Assembly: GCA_017560305.1 (NCBI GenBank)
Contig: JAFYOF010000175.1
Span: 1 to 26,729, forward strand
DNA length: 26,729 nucleotides
Source: Alistipes sp.
GTDB taxonomy: Bacteria; Bacteroidota; Bacteroidia; Bacteroidales; Rikenellaceae
Direction: 5' to 3'
The notes beneath the pieces were generated by a model, which was not told where the DNA came from, did no database searches, and worked only from the letters and a program-made list of their open reading frames with translations. The translations under genes and the position numbers were made by a program. How positions within the stretch are numbered: position 1 is the stretch's first letter; each line of letters opens with the position of its first letter. Below are positions 1 through 8,537 of the stretch, piece by piece.

Positions 1-105
1 GAGAAGAATGGCGGTTACTACATCTCATTCTCTGACGAGAGCTTCGAGGCATTGCTCGGCGGTTACTTGCGCGAGAAGGTTGCTCAACTTATCTTTAAGG
101 CATAG
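1..105 (+). CDS. atpE: V-type ATP synthase subunit E, C-terminal fragment
   Basis: Only the last 34 codons and a TAG stop are in the window; the gene begins upstream. The visible tail reads ISFSDESFEALLGGYLREKV and ends AQLIFKA. A short amphipathic end containing a LxxYLREKVAQxLF-like stretch is typical of the C-terminal globular part of subunit E, which caps the peripheral stalk against the A3B3 head. The assignment rests largely on context: in Bacteroidetes and Chlamydiae the gene preceding DUF2764 and subunit A is subunit E. The stop is 5 nt from the next start, so the genes are co-transcribed. Confidence 0.8.
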   Translation, partial: EKNGGYYISFSDESFEALLGGYLREKVAQLIFKA

Positions 106-110
106 TTCCT

Positions 111-962
111 ATGTTTGGAAATAAGAATTATTACTGTTTAGTAGCTGGCTTGAAGGAGTACACGCTCGATGCCGATACAAAGGGCTTCGACGCGAAGGCT
201 ATCGTTGAGGAGATTCTCGAGGAGCTTTCTTCATCGGATGCCAAGTTGGTGCGCCTGCTTTACAGCTATTACGACTGTGAGAATATCATCGCTCTGCGTG
301 CTGGTCGCAAGTCGCACAACGAGTTGGGTAATATCCCTGCCGAGGAGCTGGAGGCGGAACTCGCCGAGCCAAAGCAGTTGCCCGCTCGTATGGCTCGCGT
401 GGTGAAGGCTTACGCTGTGGCTGCGGATGAGCATGCCGAGGAGAACGAGTACGCCAAGGGCCTGAATCTCGAGCAGAGCTTCGAGCGTTCACTCCTGGAG
501 GCTTACTTCGAGGAGTGCGCTCACTCATCGAGCACCTTCCTCAAGGCGTGGGCTGCGTTCGACCGCACACTGCGTAACATCTCGGCTGCGGCAGTTGCTC
601 GCACACTTGATGTGGCGATTAACACCGTAACCGTGGGCAAGGGTGATATTGTTGATCAGTTGGAGCGTTCGTCGGCAGCCGACTTCGGTTTGCGCGGCGA
701 GTTGCCATTCATCGACGCTGTGATTGCTGCCGTTAATGACGAGAGCAATATGGTCGAGAAGGAGCATAAGATTGACCTCATCCGCTGGGATCAGGCAATC
801 GACCTGGCGGCAGGCAGCTGTTTCGATGTAAATGCAATTCTCTCATACCTGGTGTGTGTGAACATTGTGGCTCGCTGGGCTAAACTCGATGTTAAGCGTG
901 GTCGCGAGATGTTCGAGCGCATTATGGCGGAACTCGATAGCAAGGAGTTAGTAAATAAATAA
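111..962 (+). CDS. DUF2764 family protein of the V-ATPase operon (possible subunit C stand-in)
   Basis: This 283-residue, mostly helical protein has no signal peptide or membrane segment. It sits between subunits E and A with gaps of 5 and 14 nt, the position of DUF2764 proteins in Bacteroidetes and of the uncharacterised gene in the chlamydial ATPase operon. Near residues 48-66 it reads LLYSYYDCENIIALRAGRK, resembling the repeated 'YDxxNLxxLLRxK' helices of archaeal/V-type subunit C (d), the socket joining the rotor to the c-ring. Later stretches (AFDRTLRNISAAAVARTL and the C-terminal YLVCVNIVARW...) may be further degenerate copies. No separate subunit C gene lies between here and subunit K. 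Family membership is fairly secure; the subunit-C role is inference. Confidence 0.8.
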   Translation: MFGNKNYYCLVAGLKEYTLDADTKGFDAKAIVEEILEELSSSDAKLVRLLYSYYDCENIIALRAGRKSHNELGNIPAEELEAELAEPKQLPARMARVVKAYAVAADEHAEENEYAKGLNLEQSFERSLLEAYFEECAHSSSTFLKAWAAFDRTLRNISAAAVARTLDVAINTVTVGKGDIVDQLERSSAADFGLRGELPFIDAVIAAVNDESNMVEKEHKIDLIRWDQAIDLAAGSCFDVNAILSYLVCVNIVARWAKLDVKRGREMFERIMAELDSKELVNK

Positions 963-976
963 TAAAAACGATATAA

Positions 977-2734
977 ATGAAAACTTTAGGACGAGTAAAT
1001 GGTATCATCTCCAACATCGTAATCGTGAAGGTTGACGGTGCGGTGGGTCAGAATGAGATCTGCTATGTATATTGCGGTGATACCCGAATGATGGCTGAGG
1101 TCATCAAGGTTGTAGGCGATGAGGCCTATGTGCAGGTGTACGACAGCACCCGTGGCTTGAAGATCGGCGACAAGGTTGAGTTCTTGGGTCATATGTTGGA
1201 GGCAACATTGGCTCCTGGTCTTTTGTCACGCAACTACGATGGTTTGCAGAACGATTTGGAGAAGATGGATGGTCTGTTCATCAACCGCGGTTCTATTACC
1301 GACCCAATCGATTTCGACGCAAAGTGGGAGTTCACTCCATTGGCAAAGTCAGGCGACAAGGTCACTGCTGGTGACTGGCTTGGCGAGGTGAAGGAGCAGT
1401 GGGTTGCCCACAAGATTATGGTTCCTTTCATTATGCAGGGCGCTTACACCGTGAAGAGTGTAGTGAAGGCTGGCGAGTACAAGGTGACTGACACAGTTGC
1501 TGTTGTTGAGGACAAGGACGGCAACGAGTACAATATTACAATGGTGCAGAAGTGGCCAGTGAAGCAGGCTGTGCGCTGCTACACCGAGAAGCCTCGTCCA
1601 TCACGCGTGATGGAGACTGGTGTTCGTGCTATCGACACATTCAACCCATTGGCAGAGGGTGGTACAGGTTTTATCCCAGGTCCTTTCGGTGCTGGTAAGA
1701 CTGTGCTTCAGCACGCCATCTCAAAGCAGGCTGATGCTGATGTAATCATCATCGTAGCGTGCGGTGAGCGTGCAAATGAGGTTGTGGAGATCTTCGCGGA
1801 GTTCCCTGAGTTGATCGACTCTCGTACTGGTCACAAGCTTATGGAGCGTACAATCATCATCTGTAACACTTCAAATATGCCTGTTGCGGCTCGTGAGGCT
1901 TCGGTTTACACAGGTATGACAATCGGTGAGTACTACCGTGCTATGGGCTTGAAGGTATTGGTAATGGCTGACTCTACATCTCGTTGGGCGCAGGCATTGC
2001 GTGAGATGTCAAACCGTTTGGAGGAGCTTCCAGGTCAGGATGCCTTCCCTATGGACTTGTCAGCAATCATCTCTAACTTCTACTCTCGTGCAGGTCTGGT
2101 GAAGCTCAACAATGGTCAGACTGGTTCTGTGACATTCCTCGGTACTGTATCACCAGCGGGTGGTAACCTCAAGGAGCCTGTGACAGAGTCAACAAAGAAG
2201 GCTGCGCGTTGTTTCTACGCCCTCTCACAGGGTCGTGCCGACTCAAAGCGTTACCCAGCTATCGACCCACTCGATTCTTACTCAAAGTATCTGGAGTATC
2301 CTGAGGTAGCATCTTACCTTGACGACCACATCGGCAAGAACTGGGTGAATATGGTTTACGAGGGTAAGACTATCGTTCAGCGTGGTAAGGAGGCTAACGA
2401 CCAGATCAACATCCTCGGTGATGATGGTGTACCAGTAGCATACCACGAGCGTTTCTGGAAGTCGGAGCTCATCGACTTCGTTATCCTTCAGCAGGATGCA
2501 TTCGATGATATCGATGCCAACTGTCCATTGGAGCGTCAGAAGATGATGTATGAGTTGGTGTTGGGCGTATGTCGCAAGGAGTTCAACTTCTCTGATTTCG
2601 AGGCTTGCTCACGCTTCTTCAAGGGCGTTATCAACCTCTTCCGTCAGATGAACTATGCCGAGTGGCAGAGCGAGAAGTTCTTCGACTATAAGAACCAGAT
2701 TGAGCAGACAGTAAATAATCAACTCTCAAAATAA
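977..2734 (+). CDS. atpA: V-type ATP synthase catalytic subunit A
   Basis: This 585-residue subunit has the usual length for V/A-type A subunits. It carries the nucleotide-binding catalytic site of the A3B3 head, on the cytoplasmic side. Visible hallmarks are an N-terminal beta-barrel start (GRVNGIISNIVIVKV), the METGVRAIDTFNPLAEGGTG segment, Walker A GPFGAGKT at residues 235-242, ACGERANEV from residue 261, and the Walker B/adenine region LKVLVMADSTSRWAQALRE. The non-homologous region that distinguishes A from F-type beta is present around residues 120-200. It lies 14 nt after the DUF2764 gene and 8 nt before subunit B. Codon use is strongly biased (GGT, CGT, CCA, TCA/TCT), suggesting high expression. 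Confidence 0.98.
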   Translation: MKTLGRVNGIISNIVIVKVDGAVGQNEICYVYCGDTRMMAEVIKVVGDEAYVQVYDSTRGLKIGDKVEFLGHMLEATLAPGLLSRNYDGLQNDLEKMDGLFINRGSITDPIDFDAKWEFTPLAKSGDKVTAGDWLGEVKEQWVAHKIMVPFIMQGAYTVKSVVKAGEYKVTDTVAVVEDKDGNEYNITMVQKWPVKQAVRCYTEKPRPSRVMETGVRAIDTFNPLAEGGTGFIPGPFGAGKTVLQHAISKQADADVIIIVACGERANEVVEIFAEFPELIDSRTGHKLMERTIIICNTSNMPVAAREASVYTGMTIGEYYRAMGLKVLVMADSTSRWAQALREMSNRLEELPGQDAFPMDLSAIISNFYSRAGLVKLNNGQTGSVTFLGTVSPAGGNLKEPVTESTKKAARCFYALSQGRADSKRYPAIDPLDSYSKYLEYPEVASYLDDHIGKNWVNMVYEGKTIVQRGKEANDQINILGDDGVPVAYHERFWKSELIDFVILQQDAFDDIDANCPLERQKMMYELVLGVCRKEFNFSDFEACSRFFKGVINLFRQMNYAEWQSEKFFDYKNQIEQTVNNQLSK

Positions 2735-2742
2735 GGGTAGCA

Positions 2743-4062
2743 ATGACAACAAGAGCATTTCAGAAAGTATATACAAAGATTGACAATATCACCAAGGCTA
2801 CCATCACGCTCCGTGCTACGGGCGTAGGTAACGACGAGCTGGCTACCGTAGGTGGTAAGTTGGCGCAGGTGGTAAAGATTATGGGCGAGAATGTTACCTT
2901 GCAGGTATTTGCCGGTACAGAGGGTCTTGCTACCAACTCAGAGGTGGTTTTCCACGGTGAGGCTCCAAAGTTGCGCGTGTCAGACAACCTGGCAGGTCGC
3001 TTCTTCAACGCCTACGGTGAGCCATTGGAGGGCGGTGAGCCTATCGAGGGCGAGGCGCGCGAGATTGGTGGTCCTACAGTGAACCCATTCCGCCGTATCC
3101 AGCCATCAGAGCTTATCGCAACTGGTATCGCTGGTATCGACCTTAACAACACCATCGTGTCTGGTCAGAAGATTCCATTCTTCGCTGACCCTGACCAGCC
3201 TTACAACGCCGTGATGGCAAATGTGGCACTCCGTGCAAAGGCTGACAAGATTATCTTGGGTGGTATGGGTCTTACAAACGACGACTTCCTCTACTTCAAG
3301 CAGGTGTTTGAGAACGCAGGTGCGTTGGACCGTATCGTATCATTCGTGAATACAACAGAGAACCCTCCAGTAGAGCGTCTGTTGGTGCCTGATATGGCAT
3401 TGACCGCTGCAGAGTACTTCGCTGTTGACAAGGGCGAGAAGGTATTGGTGCTTTTGACCGATATGACCCTTTATGCCGATGCACTCGCTATCGTGTCAAA
3501 CCGTATGGACCAGATTCCATCAAAGGACTCTATGCCTGGTTCACTCTACTCGGATTTGGCAAAGATTTACGAGAAGGCCGTTCAGTTGCCTAATGGCGGT
3601 TCTATCACAATTATCGCCGTTACAACACTCTCTGGTGGTGACATTACTCACGCTATTCCTGATAACACAGGTTATATCACCGAGGGTCAGCTCTTCCTCC
3701 GTAACGACTCTGATACAGGTAAGGTTATCGTTGACCCATTCCGTTCATTGTCTCGTTTGAAGCAGCTCGTAATCGGTAAGAAGACCCGCGAGGATCACCC
3801 ACAGGTGATGAACGCCTGCGTGCGTCTGTATGCCGATGCAGCAAATGCAAAGACAAAGTTGGAGAACGGTTTTGACCTGTCGGACTACGATGAGCGTGCA
3901 TTGAAGTTTGCTCACGACTATTCAGAGCGTCTGTTGGCTATCGATGTAAACATCGAGATTGAGCAGATGCTTGATATCGCGTGGACCCTCTTTGCAGAGA
4001 ACTTCTCGAAGGAGGAGGTTGCTATCAAGGCAGAGCTTATCGCAAAGTATTGGAAAGAGTAA
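2743..4062 (+). CDS. atpB: V-type ATP synthase non-catalytic subunit B
   Basis: This 439-residue subunit alternates with subunit A in the hexameric head. As expected for B, the P-loop is degenerate: the segment GQKIPFFADPDQPYN (residues 141-155) replaces a Walker A. The preceding PSELIATGIAGID matches the conserved B-subunit 'TGIxxID' element, and the C-terminal RSLSRLKQLVIGKKTREDH corresponds to the conserved PSLSRL...G..TREDH stretch, which contributes an arginine to the catalytic site of the neighbouring A subunit. It is separated from subunit A by 8 nt and from subunit D by 6 nt. It shares the ATPase-type codon bias. Confidence 0.98.
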   Translation: MTTRAFQKVYTKIDNITKATITLRATGVGNDELATVGGKLAQVVKIMGENVTLQVFAGTEGLATNSEVVFHGEAPKLRVSDNLAGRFFNAYGEPLEGGEPIEGEAREIGGPTVNPFRRIQPSELIATGIAGIDLNNTIVSGQKIPFFADPDQPYNAVMANVALRAKADKIILGGMGLTNDDFLYFKQVFENAGALDRIVSFVNTTENPPVERLLVPDMALTAAEYFAVDKGEKVLVLLTDMTLYADALAIVSNRMDQIPSKDSMPGSLYSDLAKIYEKAVQLPNGGSITIIAVTTLSGGDITHAIPDNTGYITEGQLFLRNDSDTGKVIVDPFRSLSRLKQLVIGKKTREDHPQVMNACVRLYADAANAKTKLENGFDLSDYDERALKFAHDYSERLLAIDVNIEIEQMLDIAWTLFAENFSKEEVAIKAELIAKYWKE

Positions 4063-4068
4063 CAAATT

Positions 4069-4677
4069 ATGGCAATTAAGTTTCAATATAACAAAACTTC
4101 GCTCGGTGAACTCGGCAAGCAGCTGAAGATGCGCCGCACGGCGCTCCCTACTATTAAAAGTAAGGAGTCGGCTCTGCGTTCCGAGGTAAAGCGAGCAAAG
4201 GATACCGCACGCGAGTACCGTAGTCGTCTGGATGCTCTGGCAGCCGAGTACGACTATATGGTCGCTCTGTGGGGTGAGTTCGATCCTACGCTTTTGCGTG
4301 TGAAGGATGTTGAGCTCGCCGAGCAGAAGATTGCGGGTGTGAGAATACCTGTGCTGGCGGGTGTGAGCTTCGAGCAGAAGCCTTACGACCTGTTCTCGTC
4401 ACCGGTATGGTATGCCGATGGAGTGGAACTTTTGAAGCGTTTGGCAAAGTTGGGCGTTGAGTGTGAGGTTTACAATCGCAAGATGGAGCTTCTGGACTAT
4501 GCGCGCCGCAAGACTACGCAGAAGGTGAATCTCTATGAGAAGGTGCAGATTCCTGGCTATGAGGACGCTATTCGCAAGATCAAGCGCTTTATGGAGGATG
4601 AGGAGAACCTCTCGAAGTCGGCACAGAAGATTGTTAAAACAAGACAACAGCAGGCTGCGGAGGGGTCTAAGTTATGA
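4069..4677 (+). CDS. atpD: V-type ATP synthase subunit D (central rotor shaft)
   Basis: This 202-residue protein is predicted to be a long antiparallel coiled coil, the rotor axle inside the A3B3 head. N- and C-terminal helices are rich in Lys, Arg, Glu and Ala. The N-terminal KTSLGELGKQLKMRRTALP and the C-terminal NLYEKVQIPGYEDAIRKIKR match the typical subunit D pattern, in which the 'NxLExxxIPxxxxTIRxI' element is conserved. The stop codon TGA overlaps the start of the next gene in an ATGA arrangement, so translation of subunit I is probably coupled to that of D. No gene for the partner rotor subunit F is found next to it. Confidence 0.95.
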   Translation: MAIKFQYNKTSLGELGKQLKMRRTALPTIKSKESALRSEVKRAKDTAREYRSRLDALAAEYDYMVALWGEFDPTLLRVKDVELAEQKIAGVRIPVLAGVSFEQKPYDLFSSPVWYADGVELLKRLAKLGVECEVYNRKMELLDYARRKTTQKVNLYEKVQIPGYEDAIRKIKRFMEDEENLSKSAQKIVKTRQQQAAEGSKL

Positions 4678-6575
4678 TAGTTAAGATGTCGCGTTATGAC
4701 TTTGTGTTGCTTGCGACACAGAGTGAGGATTTTATCGCTCGTCTGCGTGAGTTGGGCTTGGTGGATATCACCACAACAGGCTGGGAGCCACAGGAGAAGG
4801 ATCGCCAGTTGGTTATGGATATCGACCAGTATCGCAAGGCTATCGAGACCCTCGAGGAGTTCTCGAAGGGCGAGGAGTACGGCTTCGCAAAGAAGGGTGC
4901 TGATGGTTCGGTCGTGATGGTTGAGCCACAGCCATATTCTTCAGGTAAGGAGGCGTTCGAGAAGTACACCGAGCTTCGTCAGCAGAAGTCTGCTTTGCAG
5001 GCCGAGGAGGCACGCCTTGAGAAGATGGTCGAGGAGTTGAAGCCTTGGGGCGAGTTCGAGGGCGAGGCACGCGAGAAGTTGTTGCAGCAGGGTATCGTGT
5101 TGCGTTACTTCGTTGCGCAGACCTCTACATTCGAGAAGTGCGCCGAGGAGTGGTCAGCAAACTACACCATCGTGGAGATTAACCGCGATTCGTCGGCTGT
5201 GTACTTTGTGGTGGTTGCTTCTGTGGGCGATGATATCGTTATCGATGCCCAGGAGGTGAAGGCTCCAGCGATGGATAGCCGTTCAGCAGAGGCAGAGGCG
5301 GAGATGTGTCGCTTGGAGTTGCAGAACCTCAATGTTGAGTTCTCAATCTGCGCTGCAAGCCTCGATGCAATCCAGCAGCAGTATGATGAGTTGGTGCGTC
5401 AGCTCCAGAATGTTAAGATCAAGGGTACAGCAACCCAAGCTGCCGATGGTGCATTGGTAGTGATGGAGGGCTGGGCTGAGGAGGATAAGTCACAGCAGGT
5501 GGACGCCTTGCTTGACGAGTACCCAGATGTCATCTACCTCAAGCGCAATCCAGAGCCAGAGGATGATACCCCAGTTAAGTTGAAGAACAACTGGTATGCG
5601 AGCTTGTTCGAGATGATTGGTGCGATGTATGCGTTGCCAAAGTACGGCACAATGGACCTTACTCCATTCTTCGCTCCTTTCTATATGTTGTTCTTCGCAA
5701 TCTGTTTGAACGATGCGGGTTATGGTGCTATCCTGACCTTGGTCGGTGCAATCCTTTTGGCGAAGGGTGGCAAGGGCTTGAAGCAGGCAGCTTGGCTCAC
5801 TATCTTCTGTGGTGGTGCAACTACGCTGTTCGGTCTCTATACAGGTTCGTTGTTTGGTATGAGCATTCCTGATATGTTGGGTTATGACGGCATTGCCAAC
5901 TCTCCGTTCCTTGATTTCCAGAACCAGTTCTTCTCATTGGCGTTGGCGCTGGGTGTTGTGCAGATTTTGTTCGGTATGTTCCTTAACATCTGCCTTCAGA
6001 CCAAGCTCTTCGGCTTCACCTCTACATTCGGTCTGCTCGGATGGTTTATCATCCTTGTGTCAGGCTGCGTGGCGGTAGGTCTTCCAATGATGAACGAGAG
6101 CCTCACAATCTCGTGGTTTACAGCTTCGTCGCCAGCATTCTATGCTGCGATGGGCGTGGGTGCGGTGTTGATGCTTCTGTTGAACAACATCAAGCGCAAT
6201 CCACTCATCAACCTCGGCTCGGGCTTGTGGGATGCCTATAACAACATCACTGGCCTGTTGAGCGATGTGCTCTCTTACATCCGTTTGTTCGCAATCGGTT
6301 TGTCGGGCGGTGTGTTGGCGCAGGTTTTCAACTCGCTGGCTATGGGTCTTACAGGCTTGGATGCAGGTATCGAGAGCTTCGGTGTGGGCACAGTGTTCCA
6401 GATTATCGGTGCTACGGCTATCCTGCTCATCGGTCACGGTATCAACCTCTTTATGTCAGCAATCTCTTCGTTTGTTCACCCTATGCGTTTGACATTCGTT
6501 GAGTTCTATAAGAATGCAGGTTTCGAGATGACTACCCGTCAGTTCGAGCCTTTAACAAATGAGAATAATAAATAA
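4674..6575 (+). CDS. atpI: V-type ATP synthase subunit I (a-subunit, membrane stator)
   Basis: This 633-residue protein has a cytoplasmic N-terminal half (about 1-310, with coiled-coil stretches) that anchors the peripheral stalks, followed by about seven to eight membrane helices from residue 330. The key membrane motif SDVLSYIRLFAIGLSGG contains Arg537, equivalent to the stator arginine that displaces the ion from the ring. FFAICLNDAGYGAIL (from about 340) is the conserved 'FGxMxxDxGYG' element. The start ATG overlaps the subunit D stop (ATGA); a second ATG lies four codons downstream at 4686 and cannot be excluded. It is 32 nt before subunit K. Confidence 0.96.
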   Translation: MIVKMSRYDFVLLATQSEDFIARLRELGLVDITTTGWEPQEKDRQLVMDIDQYRKAIETLEEFSKGEEYGFAKKGADGSVVMVEPQPYSSGKEAFEKYTELRQQKSALQAEEARLEKMVEELKPWGEFEGEAREKLLQQGIVLRYFVAQTSTFEKCAEEWSANYTIVEINRDSSAVYFVVVASVGDDIVIDAQEVKAPAMDSRSAEAEAEMCRLELQNLNVEFSICAASLDAIQQQYDELVRQLQNVKIKGTATQAADGALVVMEGWAEEDKSQQVDALLDEYPDVIYLKRNPEPEDDTPVKLKNNWYASLFEMIGAMYALPKYGTMDLTPFFAPFYMLFFAICLNDAGYGAILTLVGAILLAKGGKGLKQAAWLTIFCGGATTLFGLYTGSLFGMSIPDMLGYDGIANSPFLDFQNQFFSLALALGVVQILFGMFLNICLQTKLFGFTSTFGLLGWFIILVSGCVAVGLPMMNESLTISWFTASSPAFYAAMGVGAVLMLLLNNIKRNPLINLGSGLWDAYNNITGLLSDVLSYIRLFAIGLSGGVLAQVFNSLAMGLTGLDAGIESFGVGTVFQIIGATAILLIGHGINLFMSAISSFVHPMRLTFVEFYKNAGFEMTTRQFEPLTNENNK

Positions 6576-6607
6576 TCAAATTTAAATTTAATAAAACACA
6601 AAAAATT

Positions 6608-7063
6608 ATGAATTCAGCAGCATTGATTTTGGCCTACATTGGCGTAGTATTTATGGTAGGCTTGGCAGGTATCGCATCTGCAATTGGTACTTCTATCTGC
6701 GGTCAGACAGCAGTAGGCGCTATGAAGAAGAACAGCGGCGCGTTCGGTAGCTACATGATCCTCTCGGCTTTGCCAGGTTCTCAGGGTCTCTACGGTTTCG
6801 TATGTTTCTTTATGGTTCAGGGTCTCTTGACAGCAGACATCACTATGTTCCAGGCAGCTGCCGTATTTGGTGCAGGTTTGTTGGTAGGTTTGGTAAACCT
6901 TTTGGCTGCTTACTACCAGGCAAAGGTTTGTGCTAACGGTATCAACGCTATCGGTAACGGTCACGATGTAATGGGTAAGACTCTTATCCTCGCAGCGTTC
7001 CCTGAGTTGTACGCTATCTTGACAGTTGCTGCTACATTCCTTATCTCAAATGCAGTTGCATAA
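6608..7063 (+). CDS. atpK: V-type ATP synthase subunit K (proteolipid, c-ring)
   Basis: This 151-residue, four-helix double-hairpin proteolipid forms the rotating membrane ring. The first hairpin holds GIASAIGTSICGQTAVGAMKK and LPGSQGLYGF; the second holds the ion-binding carboxylate Glu133 in AAFPELYAI. As in other V-type K subunits, only the second hairpin has the acidic residue; the equivalent place in the first hairpin is Gln59. Leu55, Ser58, Gln59, Gln104 and Glu133 fall at the same mutual spacing as the Na+ ligands of E. hirae NtpK (Leu61, Thr64, Gln65, Gln110, Glu139, from memory), with Ser in place of Thr. It is the last gene of the operon, followed by a strong terminator. Confidence 0.96.
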   Translation: MNSAALILAYIGVVFMVGLAGIASAIGTSICGQTAVGAMKKNSGAFGSYMILSALPGSQGLYGFVCFFMVQGLLTADITMFQAAAVFGAGLLVGLVNLLAAYYQAKVCANGINAIGNGHDVMGKTLILAAFPELYAILTVAATFLISNAVA

Positions 7064-7090
7064 TCGGTAGGGTAGCAGATTATCTTCTAC

Positions 7091-7123
7091 GGGATTATCC
7101 TTTTCGGGTAATCCCTTTTTTTT
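7091..7123 (+). terminator. Intrinsic terminator of the V-ATPase operon
   Basis: GGGATTATCC pairs with GGGTAATCCC (10 bp including one G-U pair) across a TTTTC loop and is followed by eight T residues. It lies 27 nt after the subunit K stop codon and closes the operon. Confidence 0.92.
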
Positions 7124-7178
7124 GTGCTTTTGTGAGCGAGTGCTTATTCTGATATTGTGCACTCATAGGAAATGAAAA

Positions 7179-7243
7179 ACTGCCGTAGAGGCAGTATCTT
7201 TGGTGGCGTAGCGCTTTGCGCTACCCCCCCGCCACCAAAGATA
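7179..7243. repeat. Large compound intergenic palindrome
   Basis: Two adjacent hairpins. The first pairs ACTGCC with GGCAGT over a 5-nt loop (7179-7195). The second is a 14-bp perfect inverted repeat, TATCTTTGGTGGCG (7195-7208) with CGCCACCAAAGATA (7230-7243). Nested inside is TAGCGC-TTT-GCGCTA (7209-7223), followed by an unpaired run of C. There is no T-tract, and the operon already has a terminator at 7091-7123, so this is not needed for termination. The compact, GC-rich nested design resembles dispersed REP/MITE-like palindromes, but no second copy is in the window. Confidence 0.75.
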
Positions 7244-7301
7244 ATTTTACGGAACGAATGAGGGGTATAATGCCACAAAAGAAATAAATTCTGCTTTCAC
7301 T

Positions 7302-7333
7302 CTTGCTTTTCTGTGTGATAAATCGTAATTTTG
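7302..7333 (+). promoter_or_regulatory. Bacteroidetes-type promoter for the alcohol dehydrogenase
   Basis: The -7 box TAATTTTG (7326-7333) matches TAnnTTTG. A CTTG sequence at 7302-7305, 20 nt upstream, could serve as an imperfect -33 TTTG element. The start codon follows at 7363, leaving a short A-rich leader. Confidence 0.6.
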
Positions 7334-7362
7334 AAGATAGAAAACCTTAAAACAAAATAACT

Positions 7363-8532
7363 ATGAATAAGTTTGTATATGATATCCCTACCAAGGTCTA
7401 TTTTGGTAAGGAGCAGTTGTCGCATCTGGGCGATGAGTTGAAGAAGTTTGGCAGCCGCGTGTTGCTCACCTATGGCGGTGGTTCAATCAAGAAGATGGGT
7501 CTCTATGACGCCGTTTTGAAGGAGATTGAGAAGGCTGGTCTGGAGTTGTTCGAGCTCTCGGGCATTGAGCCTAACCCTCGCATCGAGTCAGTCCGTACTG
7601 GCGCAGAGATGTGTAAGGAGCATAAGATTGATGTAGTGCTGGCCGTAGGTGGCGGCTCAACCATTGATGCTGCGAAGTTCATAGCTGCGGGCGCTTGCGT
7701 TGACCACGATCCTTGGGACTTCCTGAGCAAGACCTGGGCACCAATCAACGAGGCTCTGCCTATCGTTTCTATTCTGACCCTCTCGGCGACTGGCTCTGAG
7801 ATGGATACTGCGGCGGTGATTACCAACTTCGCAACGCAGGAGAAGATTGGTCGTCTTGACCGCAACCTCTTGCCACGCGTGTCGTTCCTCGACCCAACAA
7901 ACACCTTCACCGTGAGCCCATACCAGACCGCTTGCGGCTCGGCGGATATCATCTCTCACATCCTTGAGGTCTATTTCGCCCCAGAGCAGGATTTGTATAT
8001 GCTCGACTGCTTTATGGAGGGTATGCTCAAGACCGTTATCAAGTATGCACCTGTGGCTATGAAGGAGCCTGATAACTACGAGGCACGCGCCAACCTTATG
8101 TGGACCTCATCGTGGGCAATCAATGGCTTTATCACCGCTGGCAAGCGCCACGCGTGGAGCTGTCACCCAATCGAGCACGAGTTGTCGGCATTCTACGACA
8201 TCACTCACGGCTTGGGTCTGGCTATCGTGACACCTCGCTGGATGGAGTATTGTCTGGAGGAGGGCAATGTGGATAAGTATGTTCAGTTTGCAGTGAATGT
8301 CTTTGGCGTAGAGCCATCGGAGGATAAGATGGCGGTTGCGAAGAAGGGTATCGAGTTGCTTGCTGACTTCTTCTTCAACACTCTTGGTCTTGACGATAAC
8401 TTCACCAAGATTGGCATCAAGCCCGAGGACTTCCCTGCAATGGCTCGCAAGGCGTGTGCAGGTGGCGTGATTCCAGGTTTCAAACCGCTTGCCCAGGCAG
8501 ATATTGAGAAGATTTACGAGATGTGTATTTAA
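7363..8532 (+). CDS. Iron-containing alcohol dehydrogenase (YqhD/BdhA-like)
   Basis: This 389-residue cytoplasmic enzyme belongs to the group III metal-dependent alcohol dehydrogenases and probably catalyses NAD(P)H-dependent reduction of aldehydes to alcohols (butanol dehydrogenase/YqhD branch). The nucleotide-binding elements are YGGGSIKK (from residue 37) and LAVGGGSTIDAAK (from 93), and TLSATGSEMD (from 139) is characteristic. Predicted metal ligands by comparison with E. coli YqhD are Asp195 and His199 (GSADIISHILE), His272 (IEHELSAF) and His282 (THGLGLAI). Length fits the family (about 385-390). It has its own promoter and is followed by two hairpins, so it is probably monocistronic. 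Exact substrate and NADH/NADPH preference cannot be read from sequence. Confidence 0.93.
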   Translation: MNKFVYDIPTKVYFGKEQLSHLGDELKKFGSRVLLTYGGGSIKKMGLYDAVLKEIEKAGLELFELSGIEPNPRIESVRTGAEMCKEHKIDVVLAVGGGSTIDAAKFIAAGACVDHDPWDFLSKTWAPINEALPIVSILTLSATGSEMDTAAVITNFATQEKIGRLDRNLLPRVSFLDPTNTFTVSPYQTACGSADIISHILEVYFAPEQDLYMLDCFMEGMLKTVIKYAPVAMKEPDNYEARANLMWTSSWAINGFITAGKRHAWSCHPIEHELSAFYDITHGLGLAIVTPRWMEYCLEEGNVDKYVQFAVNVFGVEPSEDKMAVAKKGIELLADFFFNTLGLDDNFTKIGIKPEDFPAMARKACAGGVIPGFKPLAQADIEKIYEMCI

Positions 8533-8537
8533 CATAG

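Noticed and set aside
7124..7362. Riboswitch or small RNA upstream of the alcohol dehydrogenase
   Set aside because: The palindrome lies more than 80 nt upstream of the predicted promoter -7 box, so it would not be in the dehydrogenase leader, and the leader itself is too short for a riboswitch.
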